The notes: generated from the letters alone by a model not told the origin. A stretch of 64,000 nucleotides of DNA from Sphingomonas adhaesiva (GCF_002374855.1 NZ_NWVC01000001.1:1-64000); one strand, 5' to 3'; shown: positions 25,261 through 34,725, counted from the stretch's first letter. Translations and numbers: made by a program.

Positions 25261-26277
25261 CTAGACCAGCAGCCCCATCGCCTCCTGCGTCCGGCGCAGC
25301 ATCGGCGTGGCAAGCGCGGCGGCCTTCTCCGCGCCGTCGCGCAGAATCGCGTCGATCGCGCTGCGATCCGCCAGCAGGCGCAGCATCTCGTCGCGGATCG
25401 GCGCGAGCCTCGCGACCGCCAGGTCGGCGAGCACGGGCTTGAACTGGCCGAAGCCCTTGCCGGCGAACTCGCCCAGCACGTCGTCGGCGGTGCGATCCGC
25501 CAGCGCCGCGAAGATGGTGACGAGGTTGCGAGCCTCGGCCCGGCCCTCCAGCTCCGTTATGGTCGCGGGCAGCAGGTCGGGATCGGTCTTGGCCTTGCGG
25601 AACTTGTCGGCGATCGTCTCGTCCGAATCGACCAGCTTGACCAGCGACTGTTCCGACGGGTTCGACTTTGACATCTTCGCCGACGCATCGCGCAGCGACA
25701 TGATGCGCGGCGCGGCGGCGCTGACCAAAGGTTCGGGCAGGGTGAACAGCTCGGTCGCGTAATCGTTGTTGAACTTGGTCGCGATGTCGCGCGCCAGTTC
25801 CAGATGCTGCTTCTGGTCCTCGCCCACCGGGACATGCGTGGCGTTGTAGAGCAGCACGTCGGCGGCCATCAGCACCGGATAGTCGTACAGGCCGACGCTG
25901 GCGCCCTCGCGGTTCTTGCCCGCCTTGTCTTTGAACTGCGTCATGCGGTTCAGCCAGCCGACCCGCGCGACGTTGTTGAGCAGCCACGACAGCTCGCTGT
26001 GCGCGGGCACGCGCGCCTGGTTGAACAGGATCGAGCGCGCCGGGTCGATCCCGGCGGCGACCAGCGTCGCGGTCATCTCGACGGTATTGTCGCGCAGCTG
26101 GTCCGGGGCGATCCACTCGGTCAGGCCGTGGAGATCGGCGATGAAGTACATCGTCTCGCCGCCCGATGCCTGGATATCGTCCTGCATCGCCACCCACTGC
26201 TTCACCGCGCCCAGGTAATTGCCCAGGTGGAGGTTGCCGGTCGGCTTGATACCGGAAACGACGCGCATGTTGGTCAT
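25261..26277 (-). CDS. trpS: Tryptophan--tRNA ligase
   Basis: Class I synthetase charging tRNA-Trp. The 338 residues carry the HIGH-like PTGNLHLGNYLGA, then MYFIADLHGLTEW, ILFNQARVPAHSELSWLL and the KMSKS loop (DASAKMSKSNPSE). Start ATG 26277 (MTNMRVVSGIKPTG) overlaps the murJ stop by 4 bp, so translation is probably coupled. Confidence 0.97.
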   Translation of the reverse strand: MTNMRVVSGIKPTGNLHLGNYLGAVKQWVAMQDDIQASGGETMYFIADLHGLTEWIAPDQLRDNTVEMTATLVAAGIDPARSILFNQARVPAHSELSWLLNNVARVGWLNRMTQFKDKAGKNREGASVGLYDYPVLMAADVLLYNATHVPVGEDQKQHLELARDIATKFNNDYATELFTLPEPLVSAAAPRIMSLRDASAKMSKSNPSEQSLVKLVDSDETIADKFRKAKTDPDLLPATITELEGRAEARNLVTIFAALADRTADDVLGEFAGKGFGQFKPVLADLAVARLAPIRDEMLRLLADRSAIDAILRDGAEKAAALATPMLRRTQEAMGLLV

Positions 26278-27863
26278 CGGGAAGAGGCTCTGCGACGAAG
26301 GAGGGAACGAAGGTCCGCCACGCGGAACGCGCCGGTGGCGAAGCAGGCGAGCACATAGATGGCGACGCCCGCGCCGACCAGCCCCGCGAGCGCCGCGCCG
26401 CGCCGCACCAGCGAGCCGGTCAGGAACGGATCGACCCAGGGCGTGACGAGCAGCAGCGACGCGCCCATCAGCAGCGCGGCCAGGATCAGCCGCGGCACCT
26501 TGCGCTTCACCTGCGGATCGAGCGCGAAATGGCCGCGGCGCGACAGCACGACATAGAGCGACGCCACGTTGACCGTGGAGGCGAGCGCGGTGGCGAGCGG
26601 CGGGCCGATCTGCCCGATGTTCCAATGCGCCAGCGTGGGTATGAGGATGAGGTTGCCGACCAGGTTGATCGCGACCGACCAGAGCGCCAGGCGCACCGGC
26701 GTCTTCGTGTCGGCGCGCGCGTAGAAGCCGGGGGTCAGCACCTTGACCAGCACATAGCTGGGCAGCCCGATCGAGAAGGCGGCCAGCGCCTGCGCCGCGC
26801 GGGTCGTGTCGGCGGGGCCGAACGCGCCGTGCTGGAACAGGCCGCGCACGATCGGTTCGGCGGCGAAGACGAAGGCGGCGGTCGCCGGCAGGGTAAGGAA
26901 CAGCGCCAGTTCCAGCCCGCGGTTCTGCGTCTCCATCGCCTCCGCGTCCTTGCCCTCCGACAACAGGCGCGAGACGACCGGCAGCAGGATCGTGCCCAGC
27001 CCGATCCCGATCAACCCGAGCGGCAGCTGGTTCAGGCGATCGGCATAATAGATCGCCGAGATCGACCCCGCCGACAGCAGCCCGCCGGCGAGCGCGGTGG
27101 AGATGGCCAGATTGATCTGCGCCGCGCCCGCGCCGGTGGCGGCGGGGACGATCAGCTTGAGCATCTGCTTCACGTCGTCGTCGATGCGCGGGCGTCGGAG
27201 CTTCAGGCTGACGCCGGCGCGGCGGCACGCCCACCACAGCCACGCCAGTTGCAGGACGCCGCCGACGGTGACCGAGATCGCCTGCGCCCGCGCGGTGGCG
27301 TAAGGGTCACCGCCGTGGAAGAAGATCAGCGCGCCCACCATCGCGACGTTGAGCAGGATCGGCGCGGCGGCATTGACCCAGAAACGGTGCAGCGAGTTGA
27401 GGATCCCGCCCAGCAGCGAGACGAGCGAGATCAGCAGCAGATAGGGGATGGTGAAGCGCGACAGCATCACCGCGAAGGCGAATTGCTCCGCGCTGGGATG
27501 CTGGCGTTCGAACCCGCCGGACAGCGCCCAGGTGATCGGCCAGGCGGCGATCAGCATCCCGGCGGTGAAGACCAGCAGTACCGGCAGCAGCAGCGCCAGC
27601 GCGCGCTCGGCGAAATCGACCCCCGCCGCCGTCCCGCCGCCTTCGGCCACCTTGCGGTTGAACAGCGGGATGAACGCGGCGGAAAAGGCGCCCTCCGCGA
27701 ACAGCGCGCGGAACATGTTGGGCAGCCGGAACGCGACGAAGAAGGCGTCGGACGCGAAGCCCGCGCCGACATAGCTTGCCTGCAGCGTGTCGCGGACGAG
27801 CGCGAGCACGCGGCTGGCGAGCGTCAGCCCGCCGACCGAGCCGAGCGCCTTGACGAGGTTCAT
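26274..27863 (-). CDS. murJ: Lipid II flippase MurJ (MviN)
   Basis: Inner-membrane flippase that moves lipid II outward for peptidoglycan synthesis. The 529 residues have about 14 hydrophobic helices. The family N-terminus ASRVLALVRDTLQASYVGAG is followed by DAFFVAFRLPNMFRALFAEGAFSAAFIPLF, the MurJ signature. Later YADRLNQLPLGLIGIGLGTILLP matches the central helix region with its conserved Arg and Asp. Start ATG 27863 (MNLVKALGSVGGLTLASRV). The gene sits between secB and trpS on the same strand, 27 bp from secB. Confidence 0.96.
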   Translation of the reverse strand: MNLVKALGSVGGLTLASRVLALVRDTLQASYVGAGFASDAFFVAFRLPNMFRALFAEGAFSAAFIPLFNRKVAEGGGTAAGVDFAERALALLLPVLLVFTAGMLIAAWPITWALSGGFERQHPSAEQFAFAVMLSRFTIPYLLLISLVSLLGGILNSLHRFWVNAAAPILLNVAMVGALIFFHGGDPYATARAQAISVTVGGVLQLAWLWWACRRAGVSLKLRRPRIDDDVKQMLKLIVPAATGAGAAQINLAISTALAGGLLSAGSISAIYYADRLNQLPLGLIGIGLGTILLPVVSRLLSEGKDAEAMETQNRGLELALFLTLPATAAFVFAAEPIVRGLFQHGAFGPADTTRAAQALAAFSIGLPSYVLVKVLTPGFYARADTKTPVRLALWSVAINLVGNLILIPTLAHWNIGQIGPPLATALASTVNVASLYVVLSRRGHFALDPQVKRKVPRLILAALLMGASLLLVTPWVDPFLTGSLVRRGAALAGLVGAGVAIYVLACFATGAFRVADLRSLLRRRASSR

Positions 27864-27890
27864 GCCGTGCGCCCGCCGCGACGATCGCGA

Positions 27891-28400
27891 TCAGGCGTGG
27901 CCGACCTCGTCACCGAACTGGATGCCCTGGGCCTGCGCCTGCTGGAGGAACAGCGCGTTGAAGTCGATCGGCTCCAGCAGCAGCGGCGGGAAGCCGCCGT
28001 CGCGGATCGCATCGGCGACGACGCGGCGCGCGAACGGGAACAGCAGCCGCGGGCCTTCGCCCAGCAGGAACGGCTGGATATGTTCGGCCGGCACGTTGCG
28101 CAGCCCGAACAGCCCGGCATAGGACAGTTCGGCGATGAACGCGGTCTTCCCCGCGGAGGTCGCGCGTACCTCGATCTTCAGCGTCACTTCGTGCACTTCG
28201 TCGCCGACCTGAGCGGCGGCGATATCGAACTGGACGTTGATTTCCGGGGGCTGCTGTTCCTGGAAGACCGCCGGGGCGTTCGGGTTCTCGAACGACAGGT
28301 CCTTCACATATTGCGAGATCAGCCCGGCCGCCGGTGCGGTGTCGGCGCCGTTCGCCAGCGGTTCGCCGCCGGTGGCGTTCGGATTGCCCTGTTCGTCCAT
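27891..28400 (-). CDS. secB: Protein-export chaperone SecB
   Basis: Cytosolic tetrameric chaperone that keeps preproteins export-ready and hands them to SecA. Of 169 residues, QYVKDLSFENPNAP, a family hallmark, lies after an N-terminal Asn/Gly/Ala-rich linker. It then has VTLKIEVRATSAGKTAFIAELSYAGLF and HIQPFLLGEGPRLLFPFARRVVADAIRDGGFPPLLLEPIDFNALF, both diagnostic. Start ATG 28400 (MDEQGNPNATGG) follows a clear GGGACAGGAA ribosome-binding region. It is divergent from timA. Confidence 0.96.
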   Translation of the reverse strand: MDEQGNPNATGGEPLANGADTAPAAGLISQYVKDLSFENPNAPAVFQEQQPPEINVQFDIAAAQVGDEVHEVTLKIEVRATSAGKTAFIAELSYAGLFGLRNVPAEHIQPFLLGEGPRLLFPFARRVVADAIRDGGFPPLLLEPIDFNALFLQQAQAQGIQFGDEVGHA

Positions 28401-28557
28401 TTCCTGTCCCTTCGCATGGCGGCACGCCCGGTCCGGCGGGCGGCGCGTAAGTGACGGGCGGTTAGCAGCGCGATCGGCGGGATACAATGCGAGCGTCGAT
28501 GATTTGAAAGTCAGCGCTTCGACGCCTATGTGATACGTTCAGCATAGTGGAGTTGCC

Positions 28558-29202
28558 GTGTTCTACGTTGTCCTACTCGCCATGGTCGCGGCCTTCCTGG
28601 CGCTGCGCCTGTATTCGGTGCTGGGAAAGCGCGGTGGGCACGAGCAGCCGCTGCCCCGCGCCGCGGAGGACCGCGTGCCGGCGCCGGCGATGCCGCGCCC
28701 CGTCGATGCCGCACCCGAGGTCCGCGAGCCGGCCGTCCGTCCGTTCGAGGGCGCGGCGGAATCCGGGTTGCGCACGATCGTGCAGGCCGAGCCGGGGTTC
28801 GACGTCGCGCGCTTCGTAGAAGGGGCGAAGGGGGCGTACCGGATGGTGCTGGAAGCGTTCTGGCGCGGCGACGAACAGGCGCTGCGGACGTTGGTGACCG
28901 ATGACGTCTTCGCCAGCTTCTCTCAGGCGATTGCCGACCGGCGAGAAGCGGGGCACGTTCTGGACAACCGCCTGGTCACGATCGAGCGGGCGATGATCTC
29001 CGCCGCGTCGGTCCAGAATGGCGAGGCGCGGATCACGGTGCGGTTCGATGCGGACATTGCCGCGGTGACGCGCGATGCCGAGGGGCAGGTGATCGCCGGT
29101 TCGACCAGCGACGCGATCGAGACGCATGACGTGTGGACGTTCGTGCGAACCGTGCGCAGCAGCGATCCCAACTGGCTGCTCGCCGACACCGACGAGGCGT
29201 AA
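28558..29202 (+). CDS. timA: Tim44-like (TimA) family membrane-associated protein
   Basis: A 214-residue protein with an N-terminal membrane anchor (FYVVLLAMVAAFLALRLYSVL), a proline/charged linker, and a C-terminal Tim44/MBA1-like domain beginning near GFDVARFVEGAKGAYRMVLEAFWRGDEQALRTLVTDDVF. Bacterial TimA proteins are thought to be inner-membrane adaptors related to mitochondrial Tim44. The start is GTG 28558; a GGAG-type site lies ahead. mltA follows 33 bp downstream, consistent with an operon. Confidence 0.85.
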   Translation: MFYVVLLAMVAAFLALRLYSVLGKRGGHEQPLPRAAEDRVPAPAMPRPVDAAPEVREPAVRPFEGAAESGLRTIVQAEPGFDVARFVEGAKGAYRMVLEAFWRGDEQALRTLVTDDVFASFSQAIADRREAGHVLDNRLVTIERAMISAASVQNGEARITVRFDADIAAVTRDAEGQVIAGSTSDAIETHDVWTFVRTVRSSDPNWLLADTDEA

Positions 29203-29235
29203 TTTCGCCTGCGGGTGGGCGATCAAGGGGGTTCG

Positions 29236-30552
29236 ATGACGAGAAGCGGCATGATCGCGCTGGCGGGGGCGCTGGCGCTTGGCGCGTGCGTCGGTCCCGG
29301 GCGTCTACCCGATACCGCGGGGCACCGGCCGCCGTCGCGTCCCGGCACGACGGCGCCGTGGACGCCGTCCCATCCGCCCGCCCGGCAGCCGACCCCATCG
29401 GTCCCGCTGCCGCCCGTGGCGGGCGGCGTCGTGCCCGCTGGTGCGGCGAATGCCACGGCGGCAGGACTGGTGCGCGGGCCCGATGCGCTGAGCCTGCCGT
29501 TCGATTCGGCGCAGGCCGCCGGTGCGTTGGCAGCGTTTCGCGTCAGCTGCCCCAGCCTGATCCGCCGCGCCGACACGTCGGGGCTGGCGAACGGCGCCGA
29601 CTGGCAGCCGGCCTGCACCGCCGCGGCGCAGACCGCGCCGCGCGATGCCGCCACCTTCTTCCAGCGGTGGTTCGAGCCGGTGCAGGTCGGCGACGGCCGC
29701 GCCTTCGCCACCGGTTACTATATCCCAGAGATCGCCGGATCGCGTGAACCGCGCGCCGGCTATGCGCCGGTCTATGCGCGGCCGGACGATCTGGTCGATG
29801 TCGACCTGGGCACCTTTTCCCCGGCACTGGCGGGAAAGTCGATCCGCGGGCGTGTGGAAGGCCGCAAGCTGGTGCCCTATTACGATCGCACAGCGATCGA
29901 GGAAGGCGCGCTGAACGGGCGTGCCCGCATTCTTGGCTATGCCGTCGATCCGGTCGAGCTGTTCTTCCTGCAGGTGCAGGGATCGGGGCTGGTGCGGATG
30001 CCGGACGGGTCGATCCTGCGCATCGGATACGACAGCCAGAACGGCCGCGACTATACCGGCATCGGTGCGCTGATGAAGAGCCGCGGGCTGCTCCAGCCCG
30101 GGCAGACGTCGATGCAGGGGATCGTCGCCTGGCTGCACGCCCATCCTGAGGAAGGGCGCGCGATCATGCGCGAGAACAAGAGCTACGTGTTCTTCCGCGA
30201 ATTGTCCGGCGCGCCGCTGGGCGCGCTGGGCCTGCCGGTCAGCGGCGGGGCGACGGTCGCCGCCGACCCGGCGTTCATCCCGCTGGGCGCGCCGGTGTTC
30301 CTGTCGATGGACCGCGCCGACGCCAACGGGGTGTGGATCGCGCAGGATACCGGCGGGGCGATCAAGGGCGCGAACCGTGTCGATACCTTCTGGGGCGCGG
30401 GCGAGGAGGCACGCGCGATCGCCGGCGGGATGAGCGCGCGCGGCACCGCGTTCGTGCTGCTGCCGATCGGCAGTTATGACCGCTGGCTGGCGCGGGGCGC
30501 AAGCGCGGCGGCAACCGGGGGCCGCGGTGGCGGGTCGACGCCTCGGCGCTGA
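29236..30552 (+). CDS. mltA: Membrane-bound lytic murein transglycosylase A
   Basis: Lipoprotein that cleaves peptidoglycan glycan strands to 1,6-anhydro products. The 438 residues begin with a lipoprotein signal (ALALGAC lipobox near residue 17), then a Pro-rich linker. The MltA domain contains GYYIPEIAGSREPRAGYAPVYARPDDLV and VELFFLQVQGSGLVRMPDGS, and the 3D domain ends with the catalytic region GVWIAQDTGGAIKGANRVDTFWG (Asp). Start ATG 29236. The smr gene overlaps its 3' end by 26 bp. Confidence 0.93.
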   Translation: MTRSGMIALAGALALGACVGPGRLPDTAGHRPPSRPGTTAPWTPSHPPARQPTPSVPLPPVAGGVVPAGAANATAAGLVRGPDALSLPFDSAQAAGALAAFRVSCPSLIRRADTSGLANGADWQPACTAAAQTAPRDAATFFQRWFEPVQVGDGRAFATGYYIPEIAGSREPRAGYAPVYARPDDLVDVDLGTFSPALAGKSIRGRVEGRKLVPYYDRTAIEEGALNGRARILGYAVDPVELFFLQVQGSGLVRMPDGSILRIGYDSQNGRDYTGIGALMKSRGLLQPGQTSMQGIVAWLHAHPEEGRAIMRENKSYVFFRELSGAPLGALGLPVSGGATVAADPAFIPLGAPVFLSMDRADANGVWIAQDTGGAIKGANRVDTFWGAGEEARAIAGGMSARGTAFVLLPIGSYDRWLARGASAAATGGRGGGSTPRR

Positions 30553-31081
30553 CGAGGAGGCGCTGTGGGCGCGGGTACGCGCGACGGTGCGCGCCCTGCC
30601 GGGACGCCGTAGCGGCGACGCGGCAACGCCGGCCCCGGCGGCGCCCGTTCAGCAGCCCTTGCGGGGGCCGCGGGTGGCGGCGCCCGCCGCGATGCCGACC
30701 GTGTCCTTTCCCGCGCGCGCGCCGGGCCACACGCTGGACGGCGGCTGGGACCGGCGCCTGGCGAGCGGCGTGGTCGCGCCGGACCGGACCATCGACCTGC
30801 ACGGCCATACGCTGTCGTCCGCGCATGCCGCGCTGGACCGCGGCGTGGCGCAGGCGATCGCGCATGGCGACCGCGTGATCCTGCTGGTGACGGGCAAGCC
30901 GCCGCGCCCCGAAAGCCACCGCCCGCACGCGCGCGGCGCGATCCGCGCGTCGATCGAGGACTGGCTGCGGCTGTCGCGCCATGCCGGGGCGATCGCGGCG
31001 ATCCGCGGCGCCCATCCCCGTCACGGCGGGACGGGCGCGCTGTACGTTATCCTTCGCCGGCAGCGCGCGACCAACTCTTAA
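30527..31081 (+). CDS. Smr-domain protein
   Basis: A 184-residue protein ending in an Smr domain: TIDLHGHTLSSAHAALDRGVAQAI, VILLVTGKPP, and the C-terminal RHGGTGALYVILRR. The DLHG and TGxG motifs define the MutS2/Smr fold, which has nicking-nuclease or RNA-related activity. Start GTG 30527 overlaps the mltA 3' end by 26 bp, and the N-terminal RRLGADEEALWARVRATVRAL helix is usual for the DUF/Smr proteins of alphaproteobacteria, where this protein often follows mltA. Confidence 0.85.
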   Translation: MAGRRLGADEEALWARVRATVRALPGRRSGDAATPAPAAPVQQPLRGPRVAAPAAMPTVSFPARAPGHTLDGGWDRRLASGVVAPDRTIDLHGHTLSSAHAALDRGVAQAIAHGDRVILLVTGKPPRPESHRPHARGAIRASIEDWLRLSRHAGAIAAIRGAHPRHGGTGALYVILRRQRATNS

Positions 31082-31145
31082 CCTTTCGCTGTCAAACCCC
31101 TGCGCCACTACCAGCAAGGTTGATGACGAGGGGGTCGCGACGTCG

Positions 31146-32795
31146 ATGGCGATGGCCGGGCACAAGAAGGTGAGGCTGCTCGGCCTGGCGACCGCGGGCG
31201 CGCTGGCCACGCCGCTGGTGGCGGTGATCGCGGTGCCGCGACTTCGCCTGGAAAGCCTGCTGATCGCGACGCTGCCGTGCCTGGCGATCGGGTGCCTGCT
31301 GGCGACCTACTGGCTCATTCGCGTCCGCGTGGCGATTTCCGCCGCGGTCGAGCGGCTGGAGAGCGCATCGCGCGGCGACCTGGCGGCGCCGATCCCACCC
31401 GAATCGACCGCGGTGACCCCGCGGCTCGCCTATGCGATCGACACGCTGTTGGCGCGGCTGCGCGACGATCTGTCGCAGGCCAATGACAGTGCGGCGCGCG
31501 ATGCGCTGACCGGGCTGGCGAGCCGTGCCCACTTCCTGCGCCAGGCCGAGGAGACGATCGCGCGGATGCCGGCCGATGGCGCCGCGGCGCTGTTCTTCGT
31601 CGATCTGGACCGGTTCAAGGCGATCAACGACACGCGCGGCCATGCGTGCGGCGACCGCCTGCTGGCGAAGGTGGCGGACCGGTTGCGCGCGATCACCTCC
31701 ACCGTCTGCCCGGACGGATCGCTGATCGGGCGGCTGGCGGGCGACGAATTCACGCTGATGTGCCCCACGCTGGACGACGACGCGACCATCGACACCATCG
31801 GGCAGGCGATCCTGACGACGCTGGAGGCGCCGTTCGCGATCGACGGCGCCTCGATCGCGGTGGGGGCGTCGGTGGGCGTGGCGTGCTACCCCGATCACGG
31901 CGTGACGTTGCGCGACCTGATGGCTGCGGCCGATGCGGCGATGTACCATTCGAAGGCCGGCGGGCGCGCGCGCGTGTCGCGCTATGACGCGAAGCTGGCG
32001 TCCGAGCTGGACGAGCGCAACCGGCTGGACCGCGAGCTGCGCGCCGCCGTCCGCCACGAACAATTCGCGCTGGCGTTCCAGCCGCAGATCGCGCTGGCCG
32101 ATGGCGCGTTGCTGGTCAGCGAGGCGCTGCTGCGCTGGCGCCATCCGACGCAGGGGCTGCGCCCCGCCGCCGAATTTCTGTCGCGTGCCGAGATAACCGG
32201 GCAGATGGGCGCGATCAGCGACTGGGTGGCGCACCATGCGGCGATCACCGCCGCGCGCTGGCACCGCGAAGGGCGGGCAGGGCGGCTGGCACTGAACGTC
32301 GGGCGCCAGCAGGTGGACGACACGACGTTCCTGGCGCGGTTGATGGAGGCGTTCGCCGACGCCCGCGCCCCGCTGGAGCGGCTGGAGGTGGAATTGCCCG
32401 AAAGCGTCGCCATGTCCTGTTCGCCGGCGGCGCTGGCGATGCTGGCGACGCTGCGGCGCGCGGGTGCGCGGATCACGATCGACGATTTCGGGATCGGCGA
32501 ATCGAACGTCCAGCGGTTGCGCGCGCTGCCGGTCGATCGCATCAAGCTGGACCGCGTGCTGGTGCGCGACGTGGCGGTCGATCACGGCGCGCGTACGATC
32601 CTGCACGCGCTGGTCGGGCTGGTCCACGGGCTGGGATGCGACGCGGTGGCCGAGGGTGTTGAGACCGACGCGCAGATCGACGTGCTGCGCGTGATGGGGT
32701 GCGATGCGGTCCAGGGCTATGCGATTGCGCGCCCGATGGAGGATGAGGCGCTGGCGCGGTGGATCGGCGTCAACGCGGCGCGAGCGCGCGCGTGA
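31146..32795 (+). CDS. Membrane GGDEF/EAL protein (cyclic di-GMP turnover)
   Basis: A 549-residue protein with two N-terminal membrane helices (GLATAGALATPLVAVIAV; LLIATLPCLAIGCLLATYWLI), a HAMP-like linker, a GGDEF domain and an EAL domain. The GGDEF domain has DLDRFKAINDTRGHACGDRLL, and AGDEF at its signature, a common variant often still active. The EAL domain reads SEALLRWRHP, ELPESVAM and DDFGIGESNVQRLRALPVDRIKLDRV with the AEGVET loop intact, so phosphodiesterase activity seems likely. A sensory role is inferred from the membrane part. Start ATG 31146 has a GAGGGGG site ahead. Its 3' end overlaps dapE on the other strand by 26 bp. Confidence 0.88.
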   Translation: MAMAGHKKVRLLGLATAGALATPLVAVIAVPRLRLESLLIATLPCLAIGCLLATYWLIRVRVAISAAVERLESASRGDLAAPIPPESTAVTPRLAYAIDTLLARLRDDLSQANDSAARDALTGLASRAHFLRQAEETIARMPADGAAALFFVDLDRFKAINDTRGHACGDRLLAKVADRLRAITSTVCPDGSLIGRLAGDEFTLMCPTLDDDATIDTIGQAILTTLEAPFAIDGASIAVGASVGVACYPDHGVTLRDLMAAADAAMYHSKAGGRARVSRYDAKLASELDERNRLDRELRAAVRHEQFALAFQPQIALADGALLVSEALLRWRHPTQGLRPAAEFLSRAEITGQMGAISDWVAHHAAITAARWHREGRAGRLALNVGRQQVDDTTFLARLMEAFADARAPLERLEVELPESVAMSCSPAALAMLATLRRAGARITIDDFGIGESNVQRLRALPVDRIKLDRVLVRDVAVDHGARTILHALVGLVHGLGCDAVAEGVETDAQIDVLRVMGCDAVQGYAIARPMEDEALARWIGVNAARARA

Positions 32796-33894
32796 TGATG
32801 CCGGCGTAGATCCGGGTCAGCTGTTCCAGATCGGCGATCGCCACCGCTTCGTCGGCCTTGTGCATCGTCGCGTTGAGGAGGCCGAATTCCACCACCGGGC
32901 AGACCGCGCGCAGGAAACGCGCGTCGGACGTGCCGCCGGTGGTCGACAGTTCGGGCACGATGCCGGTCTCCGCCTCGATCGCGGCGGATACCAATGCGGA
33001 CAGCGCGCCCGGCTCGGTCAGGAATGCCTCGCCGGAGATGCGGGGGGTGACGACCGCCTCGGGCGCGTGCGCGTGGACGATCGCGGCGACCCGCTGCGCC
33101 AGACCCGCGCCGCTATGCCGGTCGTTGAAGCGGATGCTGATCCGCGCGCTGGCCCGCGCCGGAATGACGTTGGTGGCCGGATTGCCGACGGTGATGTCGG
33201 TGATCTCCAGGTTCGACGGCTGGAACCAGTCGGATCCGTCATCCAGCACCAGCGCGTCCAGATCGCGCAGGATCGCCACCAGCCGCGGGATCGGATTGTC
33301 GGCCAGATGCGGATAGGCGACGTGCCCCTGCCGCCCGGGCACCTCGATCCAGATGTTGACCGACCCGCGCCGGCCGACCTTCACCATATCCCCCAGCGCG
33401 GCGACGCTGGTCGGTTCGCCGACGACGCACATGTCGGGGGCAAGCCCGCGCGCGCGCATCCGCTCGATCAGAGCGACGGTGCCGAACGTCGCCGGCCCTT
33501 CCTCGTCACCGGTGATGATGAGCGTCAGGCGCCCGGTCGCGGGGGCGTGCGGGATGGCGGCGACGAAGGCTGCGATCGCCCCCTTCATGTCCACCGCGCC
33601 GCGCCCGTGGAGCATTCCGCCGCGCACGTCGGGAACGAACGGCCCGGCGGTCCAGCCCTCGCCCGGCGGGACGACGTCTACATGCCCCGCGAAGGCAAGG
33701 TGCGGGCCGGTGTCGCCGCGGGTCGCCAGCAGGTTCTCGACCGGGCCGTCGGGCGCGTCGCCGACGACGAACCGCTCCACGGCGAAGCCGAGCGGGACGA
33801 GCGCGGCCTCCAGCACGTCGAACACCTGCCCGCGCGCGGGCGTGACGCTGTCGGCGGCGATCAGATCGCCGGCCAGCCGGAGGACGTCGAGCAT
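32770..33894 (-). CDS. dapE: Succinyl-diaminopimelate desuccinylase
   Basis: Metallopeptidase M20 family enzyme of lysine/diaminopimelate synthesis. The 374 residues show LAFAGHVDVVPPGEGW with the metal-ligand His and Asp, GMLHGRGAVDMKGAIAAFVAA, and ITGDEEGPATFGT with the catalytic Glu pair. The dimerisation domain contains VKVGRRGSVNIWIEVPGRQGHVAYPHLADNP and SRWGT-like STTGGTSDARF, and the C-terminal part supplies the late His. Start ATG 33894 overlaps the GST stop by 1 bp, so they are probably co-transcribed. Confidence 0.95.
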   Translation of the reverse strand: MLDVLRLAGDLIAADSVTPARGQVFDVLEAALVPLGFAVERFVVGDAPDGPVENLLATRGDTGPHLAFAGHVDVVPPGEGWTAGPFVPDVRGGMLHGRGAVDMKGAIAAFVAAIPHAPATGRLTLIITGDEEGPATFGTVALIERMRARGLAPDMCVVGEPTSVAALGDMVKVGRRGSVNIWIEVPGRQGHVAYPHLADNPIPRLVAILRDLDALVLDDGSDWFQPSNLEITDITVGNPATNVIPARASARISIRFNDRHSGAGLAQRVAAIVHAHAPEAVVTPRISGEAFLTEPGALSALVSAAIEAETGIVPELSTTGGTSDARFLRAVCPVVEFGLLNATMHKADEAVAIADLEQLTRIYAGIITRALAPR

Positions 33895-34556
33895 CAGGCG
33901 ACCGGCTGTTCGAACTTCTCGATCACCCATTCCTCCTCCTGCGCGGCGGCGATCCAGTCTTGCAGGAAGGGGTGGCCCAGCACCGCGGAGATATAGGCAA
34001 CGGCGAAGCGCGGGGCGGGCAGCGAATAGGTGACGATGCGCGTGCACACGGGCGCGAACATGATGTCGGCCGCGCCGAACGTGCCGAACAGGAAATCGCC
34101 CTCGCCGCCGAACCGTGCGCGCGCCTGCGCCCACAGTTCGAACAGGCGCGCAAGGTCGGCGCGCACGTCGGCATCCGGGGGCACCGGATCGAACGCGCGG
34201 CGGATGTTCATGCTGTGCTTGCGGCGCAGCGCGACGAAGCTGGAATGCATTTCCGCGGCCATCGACCGCGCCATCGCGCGCGCCGCTTCGTTCGCGGGCC
34301 AGAAACGGTCGCGTCCGACCTTGTCGGCGAGATAGTCGACGATCGCCAGACTGTCCCACACCACCGCGTCGCCGTCCCACAGGATCGGCACCTTGCCGGA
34401 TGACGGCGCGAACTCGGCCCCTTCGCGGCGGCGGTCCCATTCCTCGTCGTACAGAGGGACGACGACTTCCTCGAACGACAGCCCCGACTGGCGACATGCG
34501 AGCCAGCCGCGCAGCGACCAGGAGGAATAGGCCTTGTTGCCGATGATGAGCTTCAT
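33894..34556 (-). CDS. Glutathione S-transferase family protein
   Basis: A 220-residue cytosolic GST. The N-terminal thioredoxin-like domain begins MKLIIGNKAYSSWSLRGWLACRQSGLSFEEVVVPL with the catalytic Ser/Tyr region, continues KVPILWDGDAVVWDSLAIVDYLAD (cis-Pro loop, Gly-site Ser), and an all-alpha domain follows with the FLFGTFGAADIMFAPVC segment. The substrate is unknown. It leads a two-gene run with dapE. Confidence 0.88.
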   Translation of the reverse strand: MKLIIGNKAYSSWSLRGWLACRQSGLSFEEVVVPLYDEEWDRRREGAEFAPSSGKVPILWDGDAVVWDSLAIVDYLADKVGRDRFWPANEAARAMARSMAAEMHSSFVALRRKHSMNIRRAFDPVPPDADVRADLARLFELWAQARARFGGEGDFLFGTFGAADIMFAPVCTRIVTYSLPAPRFAVAYISAVLGHPFLQDWIAAAQEEEWVIEKFEQPVA

Positions 34557-34725
34557 GCGCCGTGGTTAGGCGGTGGCGCGCGGCAGGGCAACATTCCGCG
34601 CATCGTCAAATCGGGTAGCGGCGGGGGTGGTGAGGCGCGCGTTAACCGCGCTTCTCCATCGGGCGGAAGCGGGGTCGGCATAGGTTAGGGCTGTCATCGG
34701 GACCAATGAGGGGGACGATCCTGCC

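Noticed and set aside
24713..26356. Apparent fusion of the DUF922 protease with upstream sequence.
   Set aside because: The extra N-terminal part reads trpS in another frame; the true start with a signal peptide is at 25255.
26529..28454. Long plus-strand frame of 641 codons opposite murJ and secB.
   Set aside because: Extreme Arg/Gln/Gly composition and no motif; the minus-strand murJ and secB are clear.
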